NCBI RefSeq assembly: GCF_009497895.1 | Contig: NZ_CP033116.1 | Span: 2,294,001 to 2,358,000, forward strand | Length of the DNA: 64,000 bases | Direction: 5' to 3' | DNA from: Halopseudomonas pelagia | GTDB lineage: Bacteria; Pseudomonadota; Gammaproteobacteria; Pseudomonadales; Pseudomonadaceae | Shown: one piece after another, positions 52,662 through 61,521 of the stretch | Layout: each line of letters opens with the position of its first letter | How positions within the stretch are numbered: the stretch's first letter is position 1 | Notes under the pieces: model-generated | The model's input: the letters and a program-made list of their open reading frames with translations, nothing else | The model's database searches: none | What the model was told of the DNA's origin: nothing | Translations under genes and position numbers: made by a program

Positions 52662-53594
52662 ATGAAAAATACTATTTCCCGCCCAGCCCGCCTTTCCAAG
52701 ACTCTGTCTACGTTCCTTACGGCGAGTGCGTTGATGCTCTCTGCTACTGCGATGGCCGCAAACCCAGTTCCTCCAGACGAGCCGAGTGAGCCTGGTACGG
52801 GCTTTGAGCGCGGTCCCGATCCCAGTGTGTCTTTTCTGGAAGCGGCTACCGGTCCTTATTCTGTCGATACCGAACGGGTCTCTGGCTTCGTGAGTGGTTT
52901 CGGTGGCGGTACTATTCACTACCCTGAAGACACCACCGGCACCATGGCGGCGATCGTTGTGATTCCCGGTTATGTATCTGCCGAGTCGTCTATCGAATGG
53001 TGGGGGCCCAAGCTGGCTTCACACGGCTTTGTAGTCATGACCATCGATACCAACAGCGGCTTCGATCAGCCGCCAAGCCGTGCTGATCAGATCAATGCCG
53101 CTCTTGATTATCTGGTTGATGAAAACACCAGCTCGGGTAGCCCGGTGCAGGGCATGATCGATACCGATCGCCTGGGTGTAGTTGGCTGGTCGATGGGCGG
53201 CGGCGGCACGCTGCGCGTGGCCACTGAGGGTCGTATCAGTGCGGCCATACCGCTGGCGCCTTGGGATACCTCCAGCTTGCGCTTTCGCAATGTAGAGGCG
53301 CCGACGCTGATCATTGCCTGCGAGTCCGACATTATTGCTCCGGTGGGAAGTCATGCATCACCGTTCTACAACCGCATCCCCGAGGACGTGGACAAGGCCT
53401 TCGTCGAGATCGACGGTGGCAGCCACTACTGCGGCAACGGTGGTGGGTTCAACAATGATGTGCTGAGCCGTTTCGGTGTGTCCTGGATGAAGCTGCATCT
53501 GGATAATGATGACCGTTATCAGCAGTTCCTCTGCGGTCCTGACCATGAGGACGACAGCGACATTTCCGAGTATCGCGGTAACTGCCCTTACTAA
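52662..53594 (+). CDS. PET-hydrolase-like secreted polyester hydrolase
   Basis: A 310-residue exported alpha/beta hydrolase (signal peptide ending in ATAMAANP). It has the PETase nucleophile motif GWSMGGGG (Ser177), Asp223 in ESDIIAPV and His255 in GGSHYC, the oxyanion aromatic in IPGYVSA (Tyr104) and Trp201 in LAPWDTSS. Two disulfides are likely: Cys220-Cys257, the extra one of IsPETase-type enzymes, and Cys291-Cys308 at the C-terminus. From memory it is very close to P. aestusnigri PE-H. Expected substrates are short polyesters and perhaps PET; natural substrate probably cutin-like esters. GGAG lies before the ATG. Confidence 0.93.
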   Translation: MKNTISRPARLSKTLSTFLTASALMLSATAMAANPVPPDEPSEPGTGFERGPDPSVSFLEAATGPYSVDTERVSGFVSGFGGGTIHYPEDTTGTMAAIVVIPGYVSAESSIEWWGPKLASHGFVVMTIDTNSGFDQPPSRADQINAALDYLVDENTSSGSPVQGMIDTDRLGVVGWSMGGGGTLRVATEGRISAAIPLAPWDTSSLRFRNVEAPTLIIACESDIIAPVGSHASPFYNRIPEDVDKAFVEIDGGSHYCGNGGGFNNDVLSRFGVSWMKLHLDNDDRYQQFLCGPDHEDDSDISEYRGNCPY

Positions 53595-53614
53595 GCGGCA
53601 GGCTACTAATGAAG

Positions 53615-53644
53615 CGCCGGGACCCCCTCAGGGCTCGGCGTTTT
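53615..53644. terminator. Terminator between the PETase-like and TetR genes
   Basis: CGCCG pairs with CGGCG enclosing CCC/GGG, followed by TTTT on the plus strand. It ends exactly at the stop codon of the convergent TetR gene. Confidence 0.65.
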
Positions 53645-54294
53645 CAGTTGGATGTCGAGATGTTGTTGTCGGCTTGAATTGCGGCACGGCACAGCTGCTC
53701 CATCTGTTCCGCCCACTGACGCATGTAATCGTCATCCATCTGCAGTAACAGGGCATAACGCCGCCCGCCCCAGACTGCGATGTGTAACGCCTCTATGGTT
53801 GCTGGGGAAGGGATGCGCGGCAGATCGGTACAGGCTTGAAACACGCGCTGCCACATCTGGCTCAGTTCCTGGTGTGCGCGCTGCTGGTGTTTGAGTTCAG
53901 CGATGGACGGCTCCAGGTCCAGCATGTCTGGATGAAACCAGGGCAAGCCCGTACGTTCCACGCCACAGAGTATCTGTAACAGACCGTGCAGGCGGGCTTC
54001 CCAGTCCAGGCCTTGCGCCTGCGTCACTTGAGTATCGACCTTTTCAATCAGCGACTCTATGCAGTAGCGCATGTAGCCCGAGTGCAGGGCGGTCTTGTTC
54101 GGGAAGTAGTCGTACAGGGTACCTACGGCGATACCCGTTTCCAGCGCGACGGCGCGCGTGGTGATGCGCTGCCAACCGTCGCGCTGCCAAATCCGAACAA
54201 AGGCATCAAAAATGGCTTGAACGGTGAACTTGGCCCGCGCTTGCGAAGGTCTTTTTAGCGGCCGGGCCTTGGTTTCAGGGGCAGCGGGGCGCAT
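53644..54294 (-). CDS. TetR-family transcriptional regulator
   Basis: A 216-residue regulator with an N-terminal helix-turn-helix (ITTRAVALETGIAVGTLYDYF, then PNKTALHSGYM) and a ligand-type C-terminal half. The ATG at 54294 is chosen; a TTG two codons upstream is possible. It diverges from the DUF2855 gene with 81 bp between, so it is likely to control that gene. Confidence 0.9.
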   Translation of the reverse strand: MRPAAPETKARPLKRPSQARAKFTVQAIFDAFVRIWQRDGWQRITTRAVALETGIAVGTLYDYFPNKTALHSGYMRYCIESLIEKVDTQVTQAQGLDWEARLHGLLQILCGVERTGLPWFHPDMLDLEPSIAELKHQQRAHQELSQMWQRVFQACTDLPRIPSPATIEALHIAVWGGRRYALLLQMDDDYMRQWAEQMEQLCRAAIQADNNISTSN

Positions 54295-54375
54295 GTTCAA
54301 TAACCGAACCCGGGGCTCGATTCAACGCGATAGAGTAATTGCATCCTGAAAACCCCTCCTATGGAGCAACAAGCG

Positions 54376-55482
54376 ATGACAATGCTGACTCAACTGCAAA
54401 CTGATAAGTCCGCGCTGGAGCGCACACGTATTGTAACCAGCGAATTACCGAGGCTGCAGCAAGGCGAGGCGCTGATGAAAATCGACGGGCTCGCGGTTAC
54501 AACCAACAATATCACCTATGCCGCCTTCGGTGACACGCCACATTTGCGCTACTGGCACTTCTTTCCCACCCAGGAAAAGGGCTGGGGCCACATGCCGGCC
54601 TGGGGCTTTGCCGAGGTGGTCGAGTCCACTGTGGAAGGGCTGGAGAAAGGTGAGCGCTTCTATGGCTACTGGCCGATTGCGAGCCATCTGGTGGTCAAAC
54701 CAGTCCGGGTCGGCGAGCGCGGTTTCTATGATGGTAGCGAACATCGGCTGGACCTGACCTCTGCCTACAATCAATACCAGCGTACCCGTACTGATGCCGC
54801 CTACCGCGCGGATGACGAGTACTACCAGATGCTGCTGCGCCCGCTGTTTATCACCTCATTCATGCTGGCGGACTTTCTGGAAGACAATGGTTTTTTCGGT
54901 GCCCGGCAGATTGTGGTATCCAGCGCTTCGAGCAAAACCGCTTACGGTACAGCGTTCTGCCTGGAGAGCCTGGATAAGGTGCATCTGTTCGGCCTGACCT
55001 CTTCCGGCAACCAGGCATTTGTCGACTCTCTGGGTTGCTACGATCAGAGCGTGGGTTATGACGAGCTGGAAACCCTCGATCCATCCGTACCCACGCTGTA
55101 TGTGGATTTCTCCGGTGATGATCAGTTGCGCTCGCGTGTACACCACCATTTTGGCGATTCGCTGGTCTACGACTGTTACGCGGGCTCTGCACAGTCCCAT
55201 GAGCATCTGGACGAGAGCGAGAAAAACTTGCCGGGGCCCGCGCCGCAGTTTTACTTCGCGCCCTATCAGATCAAGAAGCGCAATGCCGATTGGGGCGCGG
55301 CCGAAGTAACACGTCGGTTCAATGAGGCGCAGCTGGCGTTTATTCGCCGGGTCGGCGACAAACAGCAACCCTGGATGCGGGTCAATGAGCATCACGGTCT
55401 GGAAGCCGCGCAGGCGCTGGTCGAAGATCTTTGCGCCGGGCGCATTGATCCGCGTGAAGGGCATGTGGTGCTGATCGACTAA
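54376..55482 (+). CDS. DUF2855 protein
   Basis: A 368-residue protein of the DUF2855 family: AVTTNNITYAAFGDTPHLRYW near the N-terminus, then a Rossmann-like stretch (IVVSSASSKTAYGTAFCL) as in medium-chain dehydrogenases. No clear catalytic metal site was seen, so it may be a reductase-like protein of unknown substrate. The ATG at 54376 has GGAG 9 bases upstream; an in-frame ATG at 54361 has no support. It is probably controlled by the divergent TetR gene. Confidence 0.85.
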   Translation: MTMLTQLQTDKSALERTRIVTSELPRLQQGEALMKIDGLAVTTNNITYAAFGDTPHLRYWHFFPTQEKGWGHMPAWGFAEVVESTVEGLEKGERFYGYWPIASHLVVKPVRVGERGFYDGSEHRLDLTSAYNQYQRTRTDAAYRADDEYYQMLLRPLFITSFMLADFLEDNGFFGARQIVVSSASSKTAYGTAFCLESLDKVHLFGLTSSGNQAFVDSLGCYDQSVGYDELETLDPSVPTLYVDFSGDDQLRSRVHHHFGDSLVYDCYAGSAQSHEHLDESEKNLPGPAPQFYFAPYQIKKRNADWGAAEVTRRFNEAQLAFIRRVGDKQQPWMRVNEHHGLEAAQALVEDLCAGRIDPREGHVVLID

Positions 55483-55503
55483 GACCTGGTTTTTTCTCTG
55501 CGG

Positions 55504-55527
55504 ACAGGGCACCAGATGGCGCCCTGT
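55504..55527. terminator. Terminator between convergent DUF2855 and phosphoribosyltransferase genes
   Basis: ACAGGGC pairs with GCCCTGT around a 10-base loop and is followed by TTATG. It fits a shared terminator. Confidence 0.6.
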
Positions 55528-56145
55528 TTATGTCCGCGGTTTGACGCTATCGAGTATGGCGCCGAGATAGGGCTTGTGCTGGTCGATATCTGCGCGACTC
55601 AGGCCGTTCATTTCGTAAGGAAAGACCAACCAATCTTCGGTGCTGTGCAGACAGTAGTCAGGTTTTAGCGCGGTACGCCCGGCACCCTGGCGCTGATAAA
55701 GCGTAGCAATGCGCGTGTCCTGCGGCATATTGCGCTTGAGTTGCTGGCTCAGCCGATTCAATACGGCAGTCATGCTGTAACCCGTGCCAAAGGCATCGTC
55801 CACGATCAGCAGGCGATCGTCGTGGTTGAGGTTGTCTAGCAGGTAATGGGTGCCGTGAACCCGTATTTCTTCCTCGGGCGAGGCCACCATCGCATCGTAA
55901 TGATCCATACCCCGATAGGAGGTGCGCAAGGCGATATGGTCAGTAGCTACACCAAGGGTTTGCAAGCATTCCTGTACATAGATGCCGATGGCGCTGCCGC
56001 CACGCCACAGGCCGACAATAAAATTGGGTCGGAAGCCGCTCTCATAGATTTGCACCCCCAGGCGAAAGGCGTCTTCAATCAGCTCGTTTTCCTGTAGGAA
56101 TCGCCGCTGGCGTGGGGTTTGCTGAGGTGCTGAAGGCTCTTGCAT
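55528..56145 (-). CDS. Phosphoribosyltransferase-like protein with altered PRPP loop
   Basis: A 205-residue type I phosphoribosyltransferase (FRPNFIVGLWRGGSAIG, IALRTSYRGMDHY). The PRPP motif reads IVDDAFGTGYSM, where the usual Asp of 'DTG' is Gly. Its neighbour across 62 bp is a paralogue in the opposite orientation (about the same length, shared WRGG, FRP and VDD blocks). Perhaps a hypoxanthine/guanine-type enzyme; the base is not identifiable. Confidence 0.78.
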   Translation of the reverse strand: MQEPSAPQQTPRQRRFLQENELIEDAFRLGVQIYESGFRPNFIVGLWRGGSAIGIYVQECLQTLGVATDHIALRTSYRGMDHYDAMVASPEEEIRVHGTHYLLDNLNHDDRLLIVDDAFGTGYSMTAVLNRLSQQLKRNMPQDTRIATLYQRQGAGRTALKPDYCLHSTEDWLVFPYEMNGLSRADIDQHKPYLGAILDSVKPRT

Positions 56146-56207
56146 GACTTGCCAGGATGCTCCGACTGGTGGGACTATGGCGCGAAGTCACAAACGCTAA
56201 CGGTCTT

Positions 56208-56771
56208 ATGCCAGAGAAACAATACCTCAGCGCACAAAGTTTGCTCGAAGATGCCTTTCATCTCGCCGCGCAGGTGCTCAACTCCGGGTTTCGCCCCACC
56301 TTCATGATCGCCGTGTGGCGCGGCGGTGTGCCCATGGGTATCGCCGTTCAGGAATTTCTTGATTATCACGGCGTGCAGACCGACAACATCGCCATTCGCA
56401 CTTCTTCCTACCACGGAATAGACCAGCAAAGCCGCACGGTACGAGTGCATGGGCTGAATTACCTGGTTAAACACGTCACCCAGGAAGACCGGCTGCTGAT
56501 CGTTGATGATGTATTCGATACTGGCAGGTCGGTTGCTGCGATTATCGAGGAGCTGCGTCAGAAGGCGCGGCTCAATACTCCGAATGACATCCGTGTCGCC
56601 GTGCCGTACTACAAGCCAAGCCGCAACGAGGTGGGCTGGGAACCTGACTACTATCAGCACAATACCGATGCGTGGCTAAAGTATCCGCATTCGCTGGAGG
56701 GATTGTCGCATGAAGAGATCAGGGCCAATCGACCCGAGCTGTATGCCATTCTGGCGCCGCATTTGAAGTGA
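56208..56771 (+). CDS. Phosphoribosyltransferase (hypoxanthine/guanine-type) paralogue
   Basis: A 187-residue type I phosphoribosyltransferase with the standard PRPP loop LLIVDDVFDTGRSVAA and FMIAVWRGGVPMGI for the pyrophosphate side. The ATG at 56208 lacks a strong ribosome-binding site; an in-frame ATG at 56157 would leave only 11 bp to the divergent paralogue and so no room for two promoters. It may salvage a purine base. Confidence 0.82.
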   Translation: MPEKQYLSAQSLLEDAFHLAAQVLNSGFRPTFMIAVWRGGVPMGIAVQEFLDYHGVQTDNIAIRTSSYHGIDQQSRTVRVHGLNYLVKHVTQEDRLLIVDDVFDTGRSVAAIIEELRQKARLNTPNDIRVAVPYYKPSRNEVGWEPDYYQHNTDAWLKYPHSLEGLSHEEIRANRPELYAILAPHLK

Positions 56772-56849
56772 GATAGACACGGTCAGCGGAACTCGGGCCG
56801 GTTTTTACCTATCACACCAGAACATGCATCTGTATTGGCTGGAGTTCTC

Positions 56850-57023
56850 ATGACTAACGACCATCAACATCCCGGTGAAAATAATCCGCCTCACAAGCCG
56901 CGTCCCAGTGATGAGCCGCCTCATGATCAGTGGGAAGGTCCGCTGGAGGGCGAGGAGCTGAACGAGATAGATCCCGGCAAGATACGCGAGCAACTCGATG
57001 AGAAGGACGAAAGAAACCGCTGA
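56850..57023 (+). CDS. Small hydrophilic protein, unknown
   Basis: A 57-residue, Pro/Asp/Glu-rich, unstructured-looking protein (MTNDHQHPGENNPPHKPRPS ... IREQLDEKDERNR). The ATG at 56850 has GGAG 5 bases upstream, which supports real translation. No family recognised. It follows the phosphoribosyltransferase gene by 79 bp. Confidence 0.6.
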   Translation: MTNDHQHPGENNPPHKPRPSDEPPHDQWEGPLEGEELNEIDPGKIREQLDEKDERNR

Positions 57024-57110
57024 GGTTCTTTAGTCGGCGCAGTTCGTTCTGGGGGGTAGGTCCAGGCGGGCAGCCCCGCGACTGGCTGGCCAGACCGCGG
57101 AGCGTTTGGG

Positions 57111-58460
57111 TCAGTTTCCTTCCCGGCGCAACGCCTGGGGCGAGAAATCCCGGGGGCTCAATTGAGCCTCGAAGTTGTACATCGGTTCGTTGTTATCCAG
57201 GCCGTCGACGAAATAGTTGCCCGTCTTCAAGTGGTAAAGGGTTTCCAGCGTACTGCCGAACATGGGCACATCGTAGTAGTTGATCGGATGGCTTTCCTGT
57301 AATCCGATCAACTCACCATTCTTGTCCCGCAAATCCACGGCGAGGATTTGCCAACTGTCCTCATCGATATAGAAACGGCGCACCACGTAGGGATGGGTGT
57401 AGCCGTAGCGCAAATTGGCGTCAACAACCCAAACCCGATGCAGCTCGTAGCGCAATAGTTCCGGGTTCAGGGTTTTGGCCTGGACGATCTGGTCGTAGGG
57501 AATGCCCTTTTGGTGAACGGCATAACTGTTGTAGGGCACCAGCATTTCGCGCTTTCCCGCCAGCGTCCATTCATAGCGATCCGGCGCGCCATTGTAGGAG
57601 TCCACCACGTCGGCAGTGGCCAGGCCGCTGGTATCGGGTTGCAAGGAGTCATAGGCCAGCGAGGGCAGGCGGCGAACCCGGCGGTTATCCGGGCTGTAAC
57701 GCCAGGCCTTGCGCGTAGTGAAAATCTGGTCTAACGGATCCTCGACGACCAACGACGTGCCGGCCAGACGAGCCGGTGCGGTGACAGTGTATTTGTAGTG
57801 CAGTAGCGTATTGTCGAGCTTGGCCGACGTCATGCCCTCGCGACCGTAAACATAGTAAATTTGCCGGTCGCGCTTGATCAGGTTGGCATTGCCGTTAATA
57901 ACCACTGCCTGATTGTTGATGAAATGGTTCTGATCGCCGCGGTAATGCAGGATGTGGTTCCAGATCACCTCGGTACCATTTTGCGGGATAGGAAAGGGTA
58001 TGCCGGCAGCAGCGCCAGTGATGCCGTTGCCATTTTCGACCAGCTCAGCATTCAAGGCGTTTTGCCGGGTCGCCTCATAGACCCGCTCTGGTGCCGCGGC
58101 ACTGCGGCGTGAGGGAAAGACCCGCAGGTAGTATTCAGGATGGCGCTCAAGCAAGTCACGCAGACCCTCGGGTAGCAGGCTGGCGTTCTGTTCGGTGTGC
58201 TCGTGAGAGATTTGGTAGAGCGCGGCTTCGTCGGCATAAGGGTCTGGGTGGTGCATGCCTAGGCGGTAATGGGCAGGTGCACTGGCTCCGCCCGTCCAGG
58301 CTGGAATGGTGCCCTCTGCGTTACCGGCGCGTTCCGCCCCCAATGGCGTAAGTCCATTGCCCAGTTGGGCCGCCTGCGTACTGTCAACTTTGCCGTGAGC
58401 CTGGGTTACGCTCAAAGCTGCCGCAAAGGTCAGCACTCTTAATCCCCACTTCCTGTCCAT
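57111..58460 (-). CDS. DUF1329 exported protein
   Basis: A 449-residue exported protein (signal peptide ending TQAHGKVDST) with the DUF1329 pattern: AQLGNGLTPLGAERAGN, then GTIPAWTGG and later RKAWRYSPDNRRVRRLPSLAYD and YELHRVWVVDANLR. The family is thought to resemble LolB/LppX-type lipid-binding folds. Partners often found with it (DUF1302, RND exporters) are absent here. Role unknown. Confidence 0.88.
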   Translation of the reverse strand: MDRKWGLRVLTFAAALSVTQAHGKVDSTQAAQLGNGLTPLGAERAGNAEGTIPAWTGGASAPAHYRLGMHHPDPYADEAALYQISHEHTEQNASLLPEGLRDLLERHPEYYLRVFPSRRSAAAPERVYEATRQNALNAELVENGNGITGAAAGIPFPIPQNGTEVIWNHILHYRGDQNHFINNQAVVINGNANLIKRDRQIYYVYGREGMTSAKLDNTLLHYKYTVTAPARLAGTSLVVEDPLDQIFTTRKAWRYSPDNRRVRRLPSLAYDSLQPDTSGLATADVVDSYNGAPDRYEWTLAGKREMLVPYNSYAVHQKGIPYDQIVQAKTLNPELLRYELHRVWVVDANLRYGYTHPYVVRRFYIDEDSWQILAVDLRDKNGELIGLQESHPINYYDVPMFGSTLETLYHLKTGNYFVDGLDNNEPMYNFEAQLSPRDFSPQALRREGN

Positions 58461-58547
58461 CGTCCTGCTCCCTGATGACTCACTACGGACACCGATGCGG
58501 TCCGTGTCTATTTATCGGCTATACGGATCGAAATGCCGCTCAGACGC

Positions 58548-58578
58548 AAAAAATCGCGCGGATTGTAGCGCGATTTTT
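58548..58578. terminator. Bidirectional terminator after the RhlE-type helicase gene
   Basis: AAAAAATCGCGC pairs with GCGCGATTTTT around an 8-base loop, with T-runs on both strands. It lies downstream of the helicase gene (minus strand) and upstream of the DUF1329 gene. Confidence 0.85.
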
Positions 58579-58666
58579 CACTGCTGTAAGGCTCCAGATG
58601 GCTGGTAAGAAGCGAGGCTGAGACTTGATGCACATTTTGCTTCGGGCGCTGCACCCCAACCGAAAG

Positions 58667-59917
58667 TTATTTCTCTTCGAACCAGTCGCCCAGGTGGATA
58701 CGTCCTTTAGCGGTTTTGTTCTTTTTCAACTTTTTCGGTTTCTTGATCAACTGGCCGCCGAGCCCGGTAACGGGGACTTTGTGCTCGGGTTCGAAACCGG
58801 GCTCGGATTGGCGTGGCAGCAAGGTTTGCAGCAGCGTTTCAATGGCGGCGAGCTGCCTGACTTCATCTGCACTGACTAAAGAGATAGCTTCCCCATCAGC
58901 GCCAGCACGACCAGTACGGCCAATGCGGTGGATGTAATCCTCGGCGACGATGGGCAGGTCCAGATTGACCACCACCGGCAGCGCTTCGATATCCAAGCCA
59001 CGGGCGGCCACGTCGGTAGCCACCAGCACCTGCACCTCGCCAGCCTTGAATCGGGCAAGGGCGCGCAAGCGGCTGGGCTGTGGCCGGTCGCCATGGATGG
59101 CGTCCGCCGGTATGCCCTGGGCTTGCAGCGCTTCCGCTAGCTGGTCGACGGCAACACGGGTTTTCGCAAAGACCAGCACCTGGCCCCAGCTGCGCTGGGT
59201 GAGCAAGTGGAGAAAAAGCTCGCTTTTGCGCTTTTTATCCACCGGAATGACGTGCTGGGTAACGTTACGCGCTGCGGAGTTACGCGGGCTGATATCAATC
59301 TGCAGGGGATCGTGCAGCAACTCATCCGCCAGGCTCCGGATGGTCGCGGAAAAGGTTGCGGAGAACAGTAGCGTCTGACGCCGTTTCGGCAGCGTCATGA
59401 ATAGCTGTTGCAACTCGTCGGCAAAACCCAGGTCGAGCATACGGTCGGCCTCATCCAGGACCAGTACCTGCAGTTGACTAAACTTCACCGCGTTCTGACG
59501 ATGCAGGTCGAGTAGTCGGCCAGGCGTGGCGATGAGCACATCCGTCCCTTTGCGCAAAGCCATCATCTGCGGATTAATCGCCACACCGCCGTATACCGCG
59601 TAGCTGCGCAATGGCAGTTGTTCACCGTAGGCCGTGAAGCTGTGCAATAGCTGCTCGGCCAACTCCCTGGTCGGCACCAGGACCAGGGCCCGCACGCAGT
59701 TGCTGGCTGTCTTGGCGCCTTCCTGGGTCAGCCGTTGCAACAGCGGCAAGGCGAAACCGGCCGTTTTACCCGTGCCGGTTTGGGCGGCAGCCAGCAGATC
59801 GCCGCCTTTGAGAACGGCGGGTATGGCCTGTAGCTGGATGGGCGTCGGGGTCTCGTAGCCAAGCGTTGCCAGAGTGCGTACGAGCGGATCAATCAAGCCG
59901 AGGGAGGCGAAGGTCAT
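58667..59917 (-). CDS. DEAD-box RNA helicase, RhlE type
   Basis: A 416-residue helicase with a Q motif (TPIQLQAIP), Walker A AQTGTGKT (45-52), motif Ib TPGRLLDL (131-138), DEAD (155-158), SAT (around 183) and motif VI HRIGRTGRAG. The basic C-terminal tail is short (GLGGQLIKKPKKLKKNKTAKG). This is the layout of the RhlE group (ribosome assembly, cold adaptation). Divergent from lemA. Confidence 0.92.
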   Translation of the reverse strand: MTFASLGLIDPLVRTLATLGYETPTPIQLQAIPAVLKGGDLLAAAQTGTGKTAGFALPLLQRLTQEGAKTASNCVRALVLVPTRELAEQLLHSFTAYGEQLPLRSYAVYGGVAINPQMMALRKGTDVLIATPGRLLDLHRQNAVKFSQLQVLVLDEADRMLDLGFADELQQLFMTLPKRRQTLLFSATFSATIRSLADELLHDPLQIDISPRNSAARNVTQHVIPVDKKRKSELFLHLLTQRSWGQVLVFAKTRVAVDQLAEALQAQGIPADAIHGDRPQPSRLRALARFKAGEVQVLVATDVAARGLDIEALPVVVNLDLPIVAEDYIHRIGRTGRAGADGEAISLVSADEVRQLAAIETLLQTLLPRQSEPGFEPEHKVPVTGLGGQLIKKPKKLKKNKTAKGRIHLGDWFEEK

Positions 59918-60117
59918 TGTTTGCGGAACCGGTGTTAGAGTCTGAACACCAGTTTACCCTCTCGCGACGGCTGCTGCGGCGCGCATTTGTAGCCCTGCGG
60001 TTGTCGTTGCAAGAAAAACAGCGGCAATGCTGTTAGGGTGGGCTCTGCACAATGCTCTGAACTCACCTTCGGGCAGATGGTCTGACTTGAAACCCTTTCG
60101 GCATGGACGAGTACAAA

Positions 60118-60726
60118 ATGCATACGCAGCATTTGCGATTACCTTGGCACCTGGCAGCTCTTCTCGTGATTACCACGTTTCTGGCCGGTTGCGGCATCAA
60201 CAATATTCCAACCTACGATGAGCAGGTTAAGTCCGCCTGGTCGCAGGTCGAGAACCAGTATCAGCGCCGTGCGGATCTGATCCCGAATCTGGTGGAAACG
60301 GTAAAAGGTTTTGCCCGCCAGGAGCAGGAGACCTTGACCGCAGTGGTCGAAGCACGCGCCCGCGCAACCTCGATCCAGATCAGCGCGGATGACTTGAATG
60401 ATCCGGCTAAGATGCGCGCCTTCGAACAGGCCCAAGGCCAACTGACCGGGGCATTGAGCCGCCTGATGGCGGTCTCCGAGCGCTATCCGGAACTGAAGTC
60501 GAATCAGAACTTTCTGGCGCTGCAGTCGCAACTTGAAGGCACCGAGAATCGTATTGCGGTTGCTCGCCGGGATTACATCGCTGCCGTCGAGCAGTACAAC
60601 ACCGAGATACGCACCTTCCCAGGACGTCTCTGGCATAGCGTGATGTACAGCGATATGCCCATCCGTGAAAACTTCGAAGCGACAACCGACAACGCTGAAC
60701 AAGCGCCTGCTGTGGAGTTCGAATGA
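60118..60726 (+). CDS. LemA family lipoprotein
   Basis: A 202-residue protein with a signal peptide ending in the lipobox FLAGC (lipid Cys25), then NIPTYDEQVKSAWSQVENQYQRRADLIPNLVET, the LemA hallmark, and a long helical body. A DNA-proximal GGACGAG gives a ribosome-binding site for 60118; an ATG at 60103 is possible. First of a three-gene operon with two TPM proteins. Function not firmly known; envelope maintenance is likely. Confidence 0.9.
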   Translation: MHTQHLRLPWHLAALLVITTFLAGCGINNIPTYDEQVKSAWSQVENQYQRRADLIPNLVETVKGFARQEQETLTAVVEARARATSIQISADDLNDPAKMRAFEQAQGQLTGALSRLMAVSERYPELKSNQNFLALQSQLEGTENRIAVARRDYIAAVEQYNTEIRTFPGRLWHSVMYSDMPIRENFEATTDNAEQAPAVEFE

Positions 60727-61502
60727 GCTATGCATCACCCTTGTCAGTTATAAGGTCAGGCATGAAAGCGGCCCTGATCGCAGGTCTGGTACTGATGGCG
60801 AGCACAGTGACGGCGCAGGACTTAACCGTTCCTGAGCTAACCGGTCGAGTAGTTGACCAGGCCGAGATGCTCGAATCTGCCACCGAGTCGCAACTGACCT
60901 CGATGTTGGCCAGCCACGAACAGGCTACCGGCGAGCAGGTTGTTGTGGTCACGGTACCGGACCTGCAGGGGCGCAGTATCGAAGAGTTCGGTCTGGAACT
61001 CGGGCGTACCTGGGGTATAGGCCAGGCCGAGGAAGATACTGGTGCCTTGCTGATTATTGCCCGCGATGATCGGCTTCTGCGTATCGAGGTTGGTTATGGC
61101 CTGGAAGGGCGTCTGACAGATGCCCAGTCTTCGCTGATCATCAACAGCATTATTACCCCGGCCTTCCGTCAGAATGAATTCGAGCGCGGTATCGTTGAAG
61201 GGACGACGGCGATGGTTCAGGTGCTCGGGGGTGATCCACTTCGCGCTCCGGATGCGCAGCCCGCAGGCAAAGGTGACAAGCCGCCGGTCGGGATATTTAT
61301 TCTGCTGTTCTTTATCGTCATGGGCCTGATTGGCGGCGGTGGCCGTGGTGGGCGTGGTAAACGCGGCCGCCTGGGCACAGCCATGCTGGCAGGAGCCTTG
61401 CTCGGTGGTATGGGCGGCCGTGGTGGCGGTATGGGCGGTGGCGGCGGTTTCGGTGGTGGTGGTGGCGGCTTTGGAGGCGGTGGCGCCTCGGGTGGCTGGT
61501 AA
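60723..61502 (+). CDS. TPM-domain protein (YgcG-like) with Gly-rich C-terminus
   Basis: A 259-residue exported protein: signal peptide or membrane helix (MKAALIAGLVLMASTVTAQ), a TPM domain (about 35-160; TGEQVVVVTVPDLQGRSIEEF and LRIEVGYGLEGRLTDAQS), a transmembrane helix (IFILLFFIVMGLIG) and a long Gly/Arg-rich tail of repeated GGGGGFGG. Its ATG overlaps lemA by 4 bases (ATGA). The in-frame Met at 60762 (MKAALIAG) may be the real start. TPM proteins are often linked with LemA. Confidence 0.9.
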   Translation: MSYASPLSVIRSGMKAALIAGLVLMASTVTAQDLTVPELTGRVVDQAEMLESATESQLTSMLASHEQATGEQVVVVTVPDLQGRSIEEFGLELGRTWGIGQAEEDTGALLIIARDDRLLRIEVGYGLEGRLTDAQSSLIINSIITPAFRQNEFERGIVEGTTAMVQVLGGDPLRAPDAQPAGKGDKPPVGIFILLFFIVMGLIGGGGRGGRGKRGRLGTAMLAGALLGGMGGRGGGMGGGGGFGGGGGGFGGGGASGGW

Positions 61503-61521
61503 TGTCCAGGATGGAAAAGCA

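Noticed and set aside
61400-61502. Repetitive GGTGGCGGT sequence as a CRISPR or satellite array
   Set aside because: It is the Gly-rich tail of the TPM protein; no spacers or regular repeat length.
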